DNA from: Sedimentisphaerales bacterium
GTDB lineage: Bacteria > Planctomycetota > Phycisphaerae > Sedimentisphaerales > Anaerobacaceae
Length of the DNA stretch: 34,526 nt
Assembly (NCBI GenBank): GCA_030603595.1
Contig: JAUVXL010000012.1
Location: forward strand, 1 to 34,526
Direction: 5' to 3'
Shown here: positions 6,831-15,775 of the stretch, piece after piece
How the letters are laid out: each line of letters opens with the position of its first letter
Numbering within the stretch: position 1 is the first letter of the stretch
Translations under genes and position numbers: made by a program
Notes under the pieces: model-generated
The model's database searches: none
Seen by the model: only the letters and a program-made list of their open reading frames with translations
What the model was told of the DNA's origin: nothing

Positions 6831-9245
6831 GTGAAAATTCTCAAAAGTATTGTTGGTCTTCCGGTGGCGAGTTTTGCCTTCAGTGCGGTGGCAATGGCGG
6901 CCGAAGGTGCTGAATCGACTGAGGCAGCCGGCACGCCGTGGAGTTGGTGGATTGCACCGATAGCGGCGGTCATGGCTTTGGGCTTTGCGTGGTACTTCTA
7001 CAAGAAAGTGATGGAGGCCCCGGAAGGCACCGAGAAAATGGTGGAAATTGCTCGCCACGTGCGAGAAGGGGCGTATGCGTATCTGTTCAGGCAGTATAGC
7101 GTCGTAACGCTCGTGTTCGTGATTCTGCTGGCAATCTTCGCGGTCTGTGCCTACTACAAGGTTCAGAACCCGTTTGTCCCCGTGGCGTTTCTAACGGGCG
7201 GGTTCTTCAGCGGGTTATGCGGCTTCTTAGGGATGAAGACAGCGACAAACGCTTCGGCGCGTACCGCCCAGGGCGCCAGCGAGGGCCTTAACCGCGGCTT
7301 GCAGGTGGCGTTCCGTTCAGGTGCGGTCATGGGCCTGGTAGTCGTTGGCTTCGGCCTGCTCGATATCACTATATGGTACCTGGTATTGGACAAGCTGGTC
7401 TATACAGTGGATCATATGCGTGATGGATACAGTCTATTCGGCATTGAACTGGTCAAGGCCGGAATGCACGGCGACCACAAGCTCGTCGAAATAACCACGA
7501 CGATGATTACATTCGGCATGGGCGCCTCGACTCAGGCCTTGTTTGCACGTGTCGGCGGTGGAATCTTCACCAAGGCCGCGGACGTCGGAGCCGATTTGGT
7601 CGGCAAGGTCGAGGCAGGCATACCCGAAGACGACCCGAGAAACCCGGCTACCATAGCCGATAACGTAGGCGATAACGTCGGCGATGTTGCCGGTATGGGC
7701 GCCGACCTTTATGAGAGCTACTGCGGCTCGATACTCGCGACCGCTGCTTTAGGCGCTGCGTTGCCCGTTGCCGCACTTGCAGCAAAGGATATGGACCCGC
7801 TCAAGGCCGTACTGGCGCCGATGCTCGTCGCCGGACTTGGTATCCTCCTATCGATTGTCGGCATTTTCATGGTTCGCTGCAGGGAGAATGCCAGTCAGAA
7901 GAACCTGCTTCGGGCGCTTCTTGTGGGCACTCTGGGCAGTTCAGTGTTGATTATCGGAGCGGTGGCATTACTTGCGGCATTTAGCTGGATTAGTTGGGGC
8001 ATCTTCCTGGCGGTTGTATCCGGCTTGGCTGCGGGCGTTATCATCGGCCAGTTAACAGAGTACTACACCTCAGACGAATTCAAACCGACCCGCGGCATTG
8101 CCGAGCAGACCAATATGGGAGCTGCGACGACTATCATCGACGGGTTCGCCACGGGTATGTTCTCAGCAGGCCTGCCTGTAATAACGATTGTGATCGGCAT
8201 CCTCTGTGCGTATGGATTCGCAGGCGGGTTCGAGAATATGGCGATGGGTCTGTACGGCATCGGCTTTGCAGCCGTCGGGATGTTGGCGACATTAGGAATT
8301 ACCCTGGCGACCGATGCTTACGGCCCGATAGCCGACAATGCAGGCGGTAACGCCGAGATGAGCGGCCTTGGACCTGAGGTTCGCAAGAGAACCGATGCAC
8401 TCGATTCATTAGGCAATACGACTGCGGCGACCGGGAAGGGCTTTGCAATAGGCTCAGCCGCCTTGACCGCAATGGCGCTGCTGGCCGCGTATATTGAGGA
8501 AGTGCGAATCTGGATCGGAAGACTGGCCGAGGAAAGCATAGACGGGATATATATGGTCGGCGGCATCGCTTTTGCCGCTAAGGACGGCGTAGGCGATGCG
8601 ATTAATGTCAAGACCGCGGCGATTATGGATTTTGTCAACGCCTACGGACTCAATATTATGAATCCCAAGCTCATCGGCGGACTCTTCATCGGCGCTATGA
8701 TGTGCTTCGTCTTCTGTGCGATGACGATGAAGGCGGTGGGCAGGGCCGCAGGCGCTATGGTCAACGAAGTACGCAGGCAATTCAGGGAGATTGCAGGCAT
8801 TATGGAAGGCACTGGAAAGCCGGATTACGCCCGCTGCGTTTCGATTTCGACTAAGGGAGCGCAGAAAGAAATGATTTTGCCCTCCATGCTGGCGATTATT
8901 GTTCCGGTTGCGACGGGTCTGCTATTGGGTGTGGCCGGCGTGATGGGACTTCTGGCAGGGGGATTAAGCTGCGGCTTTGTCCTTGCGATTACGCTCAATA
9001 ACGCAGGCGGCGCCTGGGACAACGCCAAAAAGTATATCGAGAAGGGCGCTCACGGCGGCAAGGGCTCAGATGCCCATAAAGCAGCCGTAATCGGCGATAC
9101 CGTCGGCGACCCGTTCAAGGATACTTCCGGGCCAAGCCTTAACATCCTGATAAAGCTGATGGCGATGGTCAGCGTGGTATTCTCGGGCGTTATAGTGAAG
9201 TTCGCCCCTCAGATCAGCGAGTTTCTCGGCCTGGGCGGCAAGTAA
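6831..9245 (+). CDS. hppA: K+-dependent membrane-bound pyrophosphatase (ion-pumping)
   Basis: 804 residues with about 16 membrane helices. The enzyme hydrolyses PPi in the cytoplasm and pumps H+ and/or Na+ across the membrane. The substrate-site motifs are intact: [20 protein letters not shown] (251-270), [20 protein letters not shown] (277-296), [20 protein letters not shown] (495-514), and a C-terminal [17 protein letters not shown]. In [10 protein letters not shown] (528-537) Ala is at 532 and Gly at 535, the positions where K+-independent enzymes carry Lys and Thr; this assigns it to the K+-dependent class. Na+ versus H+ specificity cannot be settled by eye. It has an N-terminal signal-like segment and a Trp-rich linker (1-45) and is longer than typical members. 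Start is GTG at 6831 with AAAGGAG about 9 nt upstream. Confidence 0.95.
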   Translation: MKILKSIVGLPVASFAFSAVAMAAEGAESTEAAGTPWSWWIAPIAAVMALGFAWYFYKKVMEAPEGTEKMVEIARHVREGAYAYLFRQYSVVTLVFVILLAIFAVCAYYKVQNPFVPVAFLTGGFFSGLCGFLGMKTATNASARTAQGASEGLNRGLQVAFRSGAVMGLVVVGFGLLDITIWYLVLDKLVYTVDHMRDGYSLFGIELVKAGMHGDHKLVEITTTMITFGMGASTQALFARVGGGIFTKAADVGADLVGKVEAGIPEDDPRNPATIADNVGDNVGDVAGMGADLYESYCGSILATAALGAALPVAALAAKDMDPLKAVLAPMLVAGLGILLSIVGIFMVRCRENASQKNLLRALLVGTLGSSVLIIGAVALLAAFSWISWGIFLAVVSGLAAGVIIGQLTEYYTSDEFKPTRGIAEQTNMGAATTIIDGFATGMFSAGLPVITIVIGILCAYGFAGGFENMAMGLYGIGFAAVGMLATLGITLATDAYGPIADNAGGNAEMSGLGPEVRKRTDALDSLGNTTAATGKGFAIGSAALTAMALLAAYIEEVRIWIGRLAEESIDGIYMVGGIAFAAKDGVGDAINVKTAAIMDFVNAYGLNIMNPKLIGGLFIGAMMCFVFCAMTMKAVGRAAGAMVNEVRRQFREIAGIMEGTGKPDYARCVSISTKGAQKEMILPSMLAIIVPVATGLLLGVAGVMGLLAGGLSCGFVLAITLNNAGGAWDNAKKYIEKGAHGGKGSDAHKAAVIGDTVGDPFKDTSGPSLNILIKLMAMVSVVFSGVIVKFAPQISEFLGLGGK

Positions 9246-9315
9246 GGGCCTTTGTGCTGCGAAAACGCCCAGGCGTTGCGTGGTTGACGTAAACGGTTTA
9301 TAAGTGTAATCTATC

Positions 9316-9346
9316 GGGGCGGCCGAATAGGCTGCCCCTTTTTGTT
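9316..9346 (+). terminator. intrinsic terminator after hppA
   Basis: A 9-bp stem, GGGGCGGCC (9316-9324) with GGCTGCCCC (9330-9338, one G-T pair), has a 5-nt loop and is followed directly by TTTTTGTTTT. It separates hppA from rsfS. Confidence 0.8.
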
Positions 9347-9365
9347 TTGGTTGAGGTACTGAGAA

Positions 9366-9737
9366 TTGACGACTAACGAAAATGCCGACGCGAGAAAATT
9401 CGCCCTGGCCGCTGCGAAATTAGCGGCGTCGAGGCATTGCACCGATATCGTGGTCCTGGATTTGCGGGGCAAGTCGCCGGCGACGGATTATTTCGTAATC
9501 CTCACCGGCACGAGCGACAGGCAGATGCGCAGCACCTGCGACGAGATATCCGCAACCGCCAGGGAACTCGGCCTACAACGGTTCGGCAGGGCCGGTTACG
9601 ACCAGGGCAGATGGATCCTGCTCGACTACGTCGATGTAGTCATCCACATCTTCGACACCGAGTATCGAGAATACTACGACCTCGAACTGCTATGGGGAGA
9701 TGCGGAAAGATTAGCCACAGAGGACACAGAGAAATAA
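9366..9737 (+). CDS. rsfS: ribosomal silencing factor RsfS (Iojap family)
   Basis: 123 residues. RsfS binds ribosomal protein uL14 on the 50S subunit and blocks subunit joining when nutrients are scarce. The family pattern is clear: a helix (KFALAAAKLAASRHCTDIVV), LDLRGKSPATDYFVILTGTS, RQMRSTCDEI, and the C-terminal signature GRWILLDYVDVVIHIF then REYYDLELLWGDAE. No in-frame ATG precedes the domain; TTG at 9366 is the likely start, with GAGG about 9 nt upstream. The last residues (ATEDTEK) come from sequence leading into the palindromic repeats that follow, so the tail seems to have been extended by them. argS follows after about 130 nt. Confidence 0.92.
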   Translation: MTTNENADARKFALAAAKLAASRHCTDIVVLDLRGKSPATDYFVILTGTSDRQMRSTCDEISATARELGLQRFGRAGYDQGRWILLDYVDVVIHIFDTEYREYYDLELLWGDAERLATEDTEK

Positions 9738-9755
9738 CAGAAATATCACCCGGTT

Positions 9756-9828
9756 TGTCATTCCCGCGAATGCGGGAATCCACTAAAGCTGCTGCGTTAT
9801 TGGATCCCTGCTTCCGCAGGGATGACAT
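9756..9828. repeat. paired inverted REP-like palindromes
   Basis: Two copies of the same palindrome family face each other. GTCATTCCCGCG...GGGAATCCA (9757-9782) carries a CATTCCCGC hairpin, and TGGATCCCTGC...AGGGATGACA (9801-9827) carries TCCCTGC/GCAGGGA. Together they form a larger imperfect inverted repeat of about 73 bp between rsfS and argS. The same family occurs at 24-53. Confidence 0.65.
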
Positions 9829-9867
9829 GGGGTCGGTCAATTTGAGTTATCGATTGTTGGCTATCCT

Positions 9868-11676
9868 ATGAAGCTTGTTATAGACGAACTTGAAGAACGC
9901 ATATCTGCTGCTATGGCTTCTGTTGCGGGTGTGGAGGGGTGTGCGGCTATTGTTCGGCCTTCGACGGACCCGAAGTTTGGCGATTACCAGGCCAACGGCG
10001 TGATGGCCCTGGCCAAGAAGCTCAAGACCAATCCCCGTAAGCTCGCCGAAGAAGTGGTCGAGAATCTGGATCTTAACGATATATGCGAGCCGCCGGAGGT
10101 GGCCGGGCCCGGCTTCATCAATCTGCGATTGAAGGCTGATTTCCTCGCCGACCGCCTGCTCGAAATCAACGAAGATACCACCGGCCTTGCCGTCGAGAAG
10201 GCCGATAAGCCCAGGACCATCGTAGTGGATTTCTCAAGCCCCAATATCGCCAAGCAAATGCACGTAGGCCACCTGAGAAGCACAATCATCGGCGACGCAA
10301 TCTGCAGAATGCTCGAATTCCTCGGCCACAAAGTAATACGACAAAACCACATCGGAGACTGGGGGCTTCAGATGGGGATGGTTATACATTCTACTCGTCA
10401 AGCTCAGTCAATGAAAGAGGCCGTTGATGGTTATGAGAGAAGGAGAGGATTAAACAGATTTCCGGAGGGATGGCCTCTTGAATTAAGTAGCTTGGAACAT
10501 TCTTACAAAATCATGTCTAAGCGGGAGAAGGAGGATCAACAAGTAGCTTATGCGATACGGGAGTCAACAGTTCGATTGCAAAGAGGGGAAAAAAGCGAAA
10601 TTGATATTTGGAAGAAAGCACGCGAAATAACTTTGAACGAATGCTTGCGTTTATATCGCATGCTATCAGTAACGCTTGATAATGAACATATTCGGGGCGA
10701 GAGTTTCTATGCTGATATGCTTCCAGGCGTGGTAAGCGGTTTGCAGAAAAAGAACCTGGCGGTGGACTCGAAAGGGGCGGTTTGTGTTTTTCCGGAGGGT
10801 TTTAAGAATAAGGAGGGGGCGCCTTTGCCGTTTATTATTCGCAAGTCGGACGGGGCTTATTTGTATGCTACCACGGATTTGGCGGCGGTACGGTATCGGG
10901 TTGATGACCTAAAGGCCGATGCGATTGTTTATGTGACCGATTCGCGGCAGAAGATGCATTTCGAGATGCTCTTTGCTGTTGCGCGAATGGCGGGGTGGGC
11001 GAGTGAGGATGTCGAGCTTTCGCATGTCATGTTCGGCAGTATCTTAGGCGATGACGGGACGCCTTTGAAGACGCGGTCCGGGGAGAACGTGAAGCTCAAG
11101 GAATTGCTCGATGAGGCGGTGGAGCGGGCCAAGGCGGTCGTCGAGGAGAAGAATCCGCAGTTGGCTCCCGACGAAAAAGCGAAAATCGCAAGTGCCGTGG
11201 GGATTGGGGCGGTTAAGTATGCGGATTATTCCAACAACCGGACGAGCGATTATGTTTTCAGCTTCGATAAGATGCTTGCGATGGAGGGCAATACGGCGCC
11301 TTACATGCAGTATGCATACGCGCGGATCAAATCGATCGAGCGCAAGGCCGAGAGTAAGGACGTTGATATCGAGACCGAGCTGGCCGGGCTAAAGGAGTTG
11401 AGGCTGACTGAGCCCGCGGAGCTGGATTTGGCGAAGCACATAATTCGCTATGGCGAGGCTATTGGCTCGGCTGCGGGTGATTACAGGCCCAATTATTTGA
11501 CGAGCTATCTATATGAATTGGCCCAGAAGTTCAGCACGTTCTATTCGAGTTGCCCGGTCCTGATTGCCGAGCCTGCGAAAAGGCCGAGCCGGCTGCTGCT
11601 GTGCGATTTGACCGCGAGAACCATTCGCCACGGCCTGAGCGAGCTTCTGGGGATAAGCGTTGTGGAACAGATGTGA
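9868..11676 (+). CDS. argS: arginyl-tRNA synthetase
   Basis: 602 residues, slightly longer than the common 550-580. Class I synthetase charging tRNA-Arg. The ATP-site signature is HVGH at 132-135 within FSSPNIAKQMHVGHLRSTII, typical of the E. coli-like branch. Further marks are NHIGDWGLQMGM, IRKSDGAYLYATTDLAA, VTDSRQKMHFEM, DGTPLKTRSGENVKL (replacing a canonical KMSK, as usual in ArgRS) and GNTAPYMQYAYARI. The anticodon-binding C-terminus ends with LSELLGISVVEQM. Start ATG at 9868; the ribosome site is weak. Base composition is uneven: codons at about 10371-10745 (residues 168-293) are clearly more AT-rich than the flanks. The order of domains is nevertheless normal. Confidence 0.95.
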   Translation: MKLVIDELEERISAAMASVAGVEGCAAIVRPSTDPKFGDYQANGVMALAKKLKTNPRKLAEEVVENLDLNDICEPPEVAGPGFINLRLKADFLADRLLEINEDTTGLAVEKADKPRTIVVDFSSPNIAKQMHVGHLRSTIIGDAICRMLEFLGHKVIRQNHIGDWGLQMGMVIHSTRQAQSMKEAVDGYERRRGLNRFPEGWPLELSSLEHSYKIMSKREKEDQQVAYAIRESTVRLQRGEKSEIDIWKKAREITLNECLRLYRMLSVTLDNEHIRGESFYADMLPGVVSGLQKKNLAVDSKGAVCVFPEGFKNKEGAPLPFIIRKSDGAYLYATTDLAAVRYRVDDLKADAIVYVTDSRQKMHFEMLFAVARMAGWASEDVELSHVMFGSILGDDGTPLKTRSGENVKLKELLDEAVERAKAVVEEKNPQLAPDEKAKIASAVGIGAVKYADYSNNRTSDYVFSFDKMLAMEGNTAPYMQYAYARIKSIERKAESKDVDIETELAGLKELRLTEPAELDLAKHIIRYGEAIGSAAGDYRPNYLTSYLYELAQKFSTFYSSCPVLIAEPAKRPSRLLLCDLTARTIRHGLSELLGISVVEQM

Positions 11677-11809
11677 GAGGTCTTGGCGCAGACTCCGGCA
11701 ACGATGTTTCTATCGTTTGTCCTTGCAATAATCGGCCAATAAGCTAATCTGTTGTTCGGCTGAATGGTGACGTTTACAGGTTTAGAGTTGGCAACAAGAA
11801 GGGTCGTAC

Positions 11810-12115
11810 ATGGCGTATTCGCTCGAACAAAAAATGTCGAGAGGCAAATTGGTTGAGTTCTGTAAAAGAAACCACATCAGGAAGATGTCGGTTTTCGGCT
11901 CGGCGGTGGCAGGCCAATTAGGGCCGCACAGCGATATCGACCTTTTGGTGGAGTTTGAGCAGGGGCATACGCCGGGCCTGTTCTCGATTGTCAGAATGGA
12001 AATGGAGCTTGGAGAAACGCTTGGCAGAAAGGTCGATCTGCGGACCCCCGAAGACCTGAGCCAGTATTTTCGTGACGAGGTAATGCGGGATGCCAAACTT
12101 CAATATCAGTCATGA
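11810..12115 (+). CDS. MNT-type minimal nucleotidyltransferase, orphan
   Basis: 101 residues. The Pol-beta-like nucleotidyltransferase core is present: G30-S31 (VFGSAVAGQLG), the two metal-binding acids D42 and D44 (HSDIDLLVEF), and a third acid D76 (RKVDLRT). In MntA/HepT modules such a protein is the antitoxin that AMPylates the HepT (HEPN) toxin. No HEPN gene is next to it here; the following gene is a YjbQ protein starting 15 nt after its stop. The ATG at 11810 has AAGGG about 6 nt upstream. It may be a solitary antitoxin remnant, or an enzyme with another partner. Confidence 0.85.
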   Translation: MAYSLEQKMSRGKLVEFCKRNHIRKMSVFGSAVAGQLGPHSDIDLLVEFEQGHTPGLFSIVRMEMELGETLGRKVDLRTPEDLSQYFRDEVMRDAKLQYQS

Positions 12116-12130
12116 GGACAGAGTGAGACT

Positions 12131-12541
12131 ATGAAGATCGTGCAGAAGGATTTTCGCGTCAATACTAAGAATCGCAATGAGATGGTGGATATTTCGCGTC
12201 AGGTCGGCTCGATTGTGGCCGAATCGGGGATCAGCGAGGGCGATGCGATAGTCTATTGCCCGCACACCACGGCGGCGATTACGATAAACGAAAATGCCGA
12301 TCCGACCGTCCCGCGGGATGTCCTGCTGACCCTGGCCGAGTTGATACCGCATTCAAATCCGGGCTACCGGCATTCCGAGGGCAATTCCGATTCCCACGCC
12401 AAGAGTTCCTTGGTGGGCTGCAGCGAGCAAGTGCTGATCAAAGACGGTTCGCTGGTCTTAGGCACATGGCAGGCGGTGTATTTCTGCGAATTCGACGGTC
12501 CTCGCAGCCGAAGGGTATTCGTGCAAGTCCGCGGAGAATAA
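12131..12541 (+). CDS. yjbQ: YjbQ / UPF0047 family protein
   Basis: 136 residues, the standard length. Family signatures are visible: VYCPHTTAAITINENADP (41-59), HSNPGYRHSEGNSDSHAKSS, and GTWQAVYFCEFDGPRSRRV near the end, with the conserved His residues. Members of this family have been reported to have weak thiamine-phosphate synthase activity and are often named secondary thiamine-phosphate synthase; the physiological role is unclear. The ATG at 12131 follows a GAGTGAG site. It lies 15 nt after the MNT gene and is probably co-transcribed with it. Confidence 0.88.
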   Translation: MKIVQKDFRVNTKNRNEMVDISRQVGSIVAESGISEGDAIVYCPHTTAAITINENADPTVPRDVLLTLAELIPHSNPGYRHSEGNSDSHAKSSLVGCSEQVLIKDGSLVLGTWQAVYFCEFDGPRSRRVFVQVRGE

Positions 12542-13278
12542 GCCGCAAAAGGCTATATTTGCCGCTTAACCAGCCAAGAAAGGCGATTTGGGCGGATTTT
12601 GCGCATAAAATAGGCGAGGTGGTGGGACCGGCTGGGGGGGAGACCGGGGGACCACACTGCCTCGCCGAGGTTCGTAAGCTGCCAAAAGCAGCATATATTC
12701 ACTATCTTAAAGAGCGACGACAAAAAAGGCTTTCCCGTATTGACATCAAGCCAAAAAACCGAAAGAAAACACTCCTTTGGAAGGGATTTATTCCTGGCCC
12801 CTTCTCATTTCAATACCTAATTATACAGGCCTTCGCAGCCAAATGCAAGTGAAAAATCGGTTTTCTGCATTTTTTTCAACTTGGGGCAAAGGCTTTGAAT
12901 ACAGCACATAGGCCGCCTCTACGGTTAAATATCGGCAATTCCGCAGCAAATCGTGAGTTAGAATTCTCAAATGGCGGGCATTTTTTGGCATTTGCCGCCT
13001 ACAAAGGCCCCCCAGAAAGACTTTGGCGCGTGGGCCGGATAAGTAGGCTCAGAATCGCCCCGCAGGCGCCGCGTCTGCGCAGGATGCGCGATAGCGCCCG
13101 GCTGAGACCGATTCGCCGCAACTATCCCATCGCAGCTTCCGGCCGCAACCAAAAGGGTGCAAGAAAGTTTGTCGAAAACTGACGTTCGGTGGTTTTTATG
13201 CTGGTAAGAGTATCCTCGGATTGGTATGTTGGCACATTGTTATTTACAACTAATAGGTTATCTTGGCTGAGGGGCTGG
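12542..13278 (+). other. long gene-poor stretch with GC-rich nested helices; possible structured RNA
   Basis: No convincing protein gene lies in these 737 bases; the frame at 12895-13182 has a TTG start, no ribosome site and Arg/Pro-rich composition. Two structured parts stand out. First, GGCGAGG (12613-12619) pairs with CCTCGCC (12660-12666), with an inner GTGG/CCAC pair. Second, a nested set: GGCCGG (13033-13038) with CCGGCC (13139-13144), CTCAG (13048-13052) with CTGAG (13102-13106), GGCGC (13065-13069) with GCGCC (13094-13098), and a small GCGC hairpin inside. I looked for tmRNA, RNase P, SRP and 6S landmarks and saw none. Confidence 0.3.
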
Positions 13279-14010
13279 ATGTTTGTGATGTCGAAAATAT
13301 CCGAGAGATTAGAGCAGGTAAAGGAAACCATCAATTCCGTCTGTGATCGTGCCGGCCGGGATCCGGGCGAGGTCAAGCTCATTGTTGTAACAAAGTCCGC
13401 GAGCTTGGAGGCCGTCAAAGAGGTTATACGTTTGGGTTTCACGGACCTTGGCGAGAATCGTGTTCAGCAGTTAAAGAAGGTCTCCGTTCAGGTGGCGAGC
13501 TTTCTCCAGATGAGCGCTGCGGAATCGGACCTCCCAAAAAGCGTGAATTGGCATATGATCGGGCATCTGCAGCGCAATAAAGTCCGCCAGGTCCTTCCCG
13601 CAGCTTCGTTGATACACTCTGTTGACACGCTTCGCTTGGCCGAGGAGATAAGTGCTTCGGCGACCAAGCTGAACTTGCATCCGAAAGTTTTGCTTCAGGT
13701 TAATACCTCCAATGAACCTCAGAAATACGGCGTTCCGGTTGGAGCGGCGACACATCTGGCCGAGCAGATAGGCACACTGCCGAATATGGAGTTGGTTGGC
13801 CTTATGACGATGGCGCCGCTGACTCATAACAAGGAGGTTGTTCGGGTCTGTTTTGTCCGGGCTCGGGAGCTGTTTGATGAGATGTGTGGTGAGAAAATAG
13901 TGGGCCCTCAGTTCAAGGAATTGAGCATGGGCATGAGTTCTGATTATGAGATTGCTGTCGCCGAGGGCGGCACGATTCTTCGCATCGGCTCGGCCATTTT
14001 TGCCGGTTAA
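13279..14010 (+). CDS. yggS: YggS/PLPBP family pyridoxal-phosphate homeostasis protein
   Basis: 243 residues from the chosen start. These proteins bind PLP in a TIM barrel and help control free PLP and amino-acid pools; no clear enzyme activity is known. The PLP lysine is K39 (LIVVTKSAS). Other family motifs are FTDLGENRVQQL, WHMIGHLQRNKV, IHSVDTLRLAEEI, LLQVNTSNEPQKYGV, GLMTMAP and the C-terminal LSMGMSSDYEIAVAEGG plus RIGSAIFAG. I choose ATG 13279 because GAGGGG ends 4 nt upstream; ATG 13288 is also possible, and the open frame back to 13189 is probably not translated. The insert QVASFLQMSAAESDLPKS lies before the WHMIG motif. Confidence 0.9.
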   Translation: MFVMSKISERLEQVKETINSVCDRAGRDPGEVKLIVVTKSASLEAVKEVIRLGFTDLGENRVQQLKKVSVQVASFLQMSAAESDLPKSVNWHMIGHLQRNKVRQVLPAASLIHSVDTLRLAEEISASATKLNLHPKVLLQVNTSNEPQKYGVPVGAATHLAEQIGTLPNMELVGLMTMAPLTHNKEVVRVCFVRARELFDEMCGEKIVGPQFKELSMGMSSDYEIAVAEGGTILRIGSAIFAG

Positions 14011-14272
14011 GGTTGGTTCTTGGCTGGATATGAGCGCCAGAGGAGGCGGACTTCAATTATGCGGTGCTGCGCTTGCAACTCATTCTGAGGGCTTTCTCGG
14101 GATCGTCGCGGCTCACAGTATGTCGTCACATGCGCCGGATTGCACTCTCCAGATCGCAGAAAAAAGGGCAAAAAACCGCAAAGTCGCCTCCTAAACGAGC
14201 CGAAATTGTCTAATACCGGCTCTGCCGAAGCATTGTTTGAATGTCCTATAATATAGGCAGGTGGCACGTAAT

Positions 14273-15550
14273 ATGGCAAGAATGGTAGAATCACTAAGTG
14301 GTGTTGAAATGCTCAGGAGTTTCACAGATGTTCTTTTTCTGGCGAATCGCGAGCAAATGCCGCCTGAATTGCGGAAGCTGCTAAAGAACAAGAAGCTTTC
14401 CTATGTTGTGTTGGGAATAGACAAATACGCTCAGATACGGGATCGGCTCGACTTGGTTGGAACGGCCGTGATTGATGCCGGGGGGCTGGACACTTCCCAA
14501 CAGCAGCGACTGGCACAGATTATCGAGTCGCTTGAGTCGGAGAAGATCGGCGTGGTTCTGCTCACAGGTCGCGTGCAAATGCCCATCAAGAGCTTCTCTT
14601 TGGCTCCCTCCCAGAGCAGCTTCTCGATGGTTAGCAATATGGAATCGGTTTCGGTGGATGATCTCTGGGTGAGAATCAGTATGAATCTTGCGTACCGCAA
14701 GAAGAGCGATGGTATTGTGGTCAAGCCGGCGGGCCCGCCGAATAAGATGCACAGGTTGTACAAAAACAATCTCGCCGAGCAGCTTCACATGACCGAGGCC
14801 CTGGTTGACAATCTGGCCGAGCAACTTCGCTTGGCAGGTCTTGTTCAACAGGATTTTCTACCGACTCAACTGCCGAATAGCGACAAGATAAAATGGGCGA
14901 CGGCATTCCAGCCAGCCGAGTGGGTTTCTGGGGACATTTACGATGTTGTTCGTATCGATGAAAGGCATATCGGTTTCTACATTGCCGATGCGGTTGGCCA
15001 TGGACTTCCCGCTGCATTGCTGACCATTTTCCTCAAGCAGGCCCTTGTTATGCGTCATACGGTCGAGAACGACTACCGCATATACCCGCCTGCGGATGTG
15101 GTGAAGAACCTCAACGTGCGAATGGCGGCACAGAAGCTTTCCGGCTATCAGTTCGCCACATGCTGCTATTGCCTGATCAACACAGAGACGCTAAAAGTGA
15201 CTTATTGCCGTGCGGGCCACCCTTATCCGATTCTTATGAAACCCGGCAAGGAACCGGAACAATTGGAGGTCAGAGGCTCGCTTCTCGGAGTCTTTGCCCA
15301 GGCTGAGTTTGTAGAGCGGACGATCCAACTCGAACCGGGCGATAAGCTGTTTCTATACTCGGATGGGGCGGACCGTTTCATAGGGAATTATGACGACAAG
15401 ACAGGCTTTCATTTCAACGAGGAATTCCGCGAATTGAGCAAATTGTCCATCGCCGAGATTATGGACAAACTGACGGCGTTCACGCACAATCAGGAGATTG
15501 CCGTATCCGAGGTTGACGACATCACGGCAGTCGGGCTTGAGATACTCTAA
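14273..15550 (+). CDS. RsbU/SpoIIE-type PP2C serine phosphatase with degenerate N-terminal domain
   Basis: 425 residues. Residues about 10-140 form an alpha/beta domain that looks like a receiver or similar regulatory fold but lacks obvious phosphorylation residues. Residues 155-195 are a heptad-like linker (LYKNNLAEQLHMTEALVDNL). Residues 200-425 are the PP2C phosphatase: D221 in SGDIYD, D239 in IADAVGHGLPAALL, CRAGHPYPIL, LFLYSDGADRF and VDDITAVGLEI. Such phosphatases dephosphorylate anti-anti-sigma (STAS) proteins; none lies nearby. AGGTGG about 8 nt before ATG 14273 supports that start over GTG 14261. TATAAT at 14247-14252 may be a -10 box, though no good -35 is visible. Confidence 0.85.
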   Translation: MARMVESLSGVEMLRSFTDVLFLANREQMPPELRKLLKNKKLSYVVLGIDKYAQIRDRLDLVGTAVIDAGGLDTSQQQRLAQIIESLESEKIGVVLLTGRVQMPIKSFSLAPSQSSFSMVSNMESVSVDDLWVRISMNLAYRKKSDGIVVKPAGPPNKMHRLYKNNLAEQLHMTEALVDNLAEQLRLAGLVQQDFLPTQLPNSDKIKWATAFQPAEWVSGDIYDVVRIDERHIGFYIADAVGHGLPAALLTIFLKQALVMRHTVENDYRIYPPADVVKNLNVRMAAQKLSGYQFATCCYCLINTETLKVTYCRAGHPYPILMKPGKEPEQLEVRGSLLGVFAQAEFVERTIQLEPGDKLFLYSDGADRFIGNYDDKTGFHFNEEFRELSKLSIAEIMDKLTAFTHNQEIAVSEVDDITAVGLEIL

Positions 15551-15666
15551 TCGCAGAGCTTTGCGGTTGGCAATTCCTTATCATCCATTTCCTTTCGGAT
15601 CGCCCATTTTCAGGATTGAGCTTCGGCAGTGAAGATCGTCTTCAGAGTGGGAATTCGCCCTTGAAC

Positions 15667-15687
15667 GGGCCGAAAAGGCCCTTTTAA
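15667..15687 (+). terminator. weak intrinsic terminator
   Basis: GGGCC (15667-15671) and GGCCC (15677-15681) with a GAAAA loop are followed by TTTT. It lies between the phosphatase gene and the accB promoter. The stem is short. Confidence 0.45.
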
Positions 15688-15703
15688 AGACCATAGAAAT
15701 AGT

Positions 15704-15731
15704 TTGCAAAAACGTTTGTCTCGGCTATACT
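15704..15731 (+). promoter_or_regulatory. sigma70-like promoter of accB-accC
   Basis: TTGCAA (15704-15709) and TATACT (15726-15731) are separated by 16 bases. Transcription would begin near 15738, leaving a leader of about 38 nt before the accB ATG at 15776. Confidence 0.55.
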
Positions 15732-15775
15732 GATTTACGCTTGATCGATACCTTTTGTATAGAAAGGAAGCGGCT

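Noticed and set aside
11057-11100. Apparent absence of a KMSK signature in argS
   Set aside because: Many arginyl-tRNA synthetases lack a canonical KMSK; the PLKTRSGENVKL loop stands in its place, so this is not a defect.
12895-13182. 95-codon plus-strand open frame before yggS
   Set aside because: TTG start, no ribosome site, Arg/Pro-rich composition and a dense set of GC-rich helices instead of codon structure.
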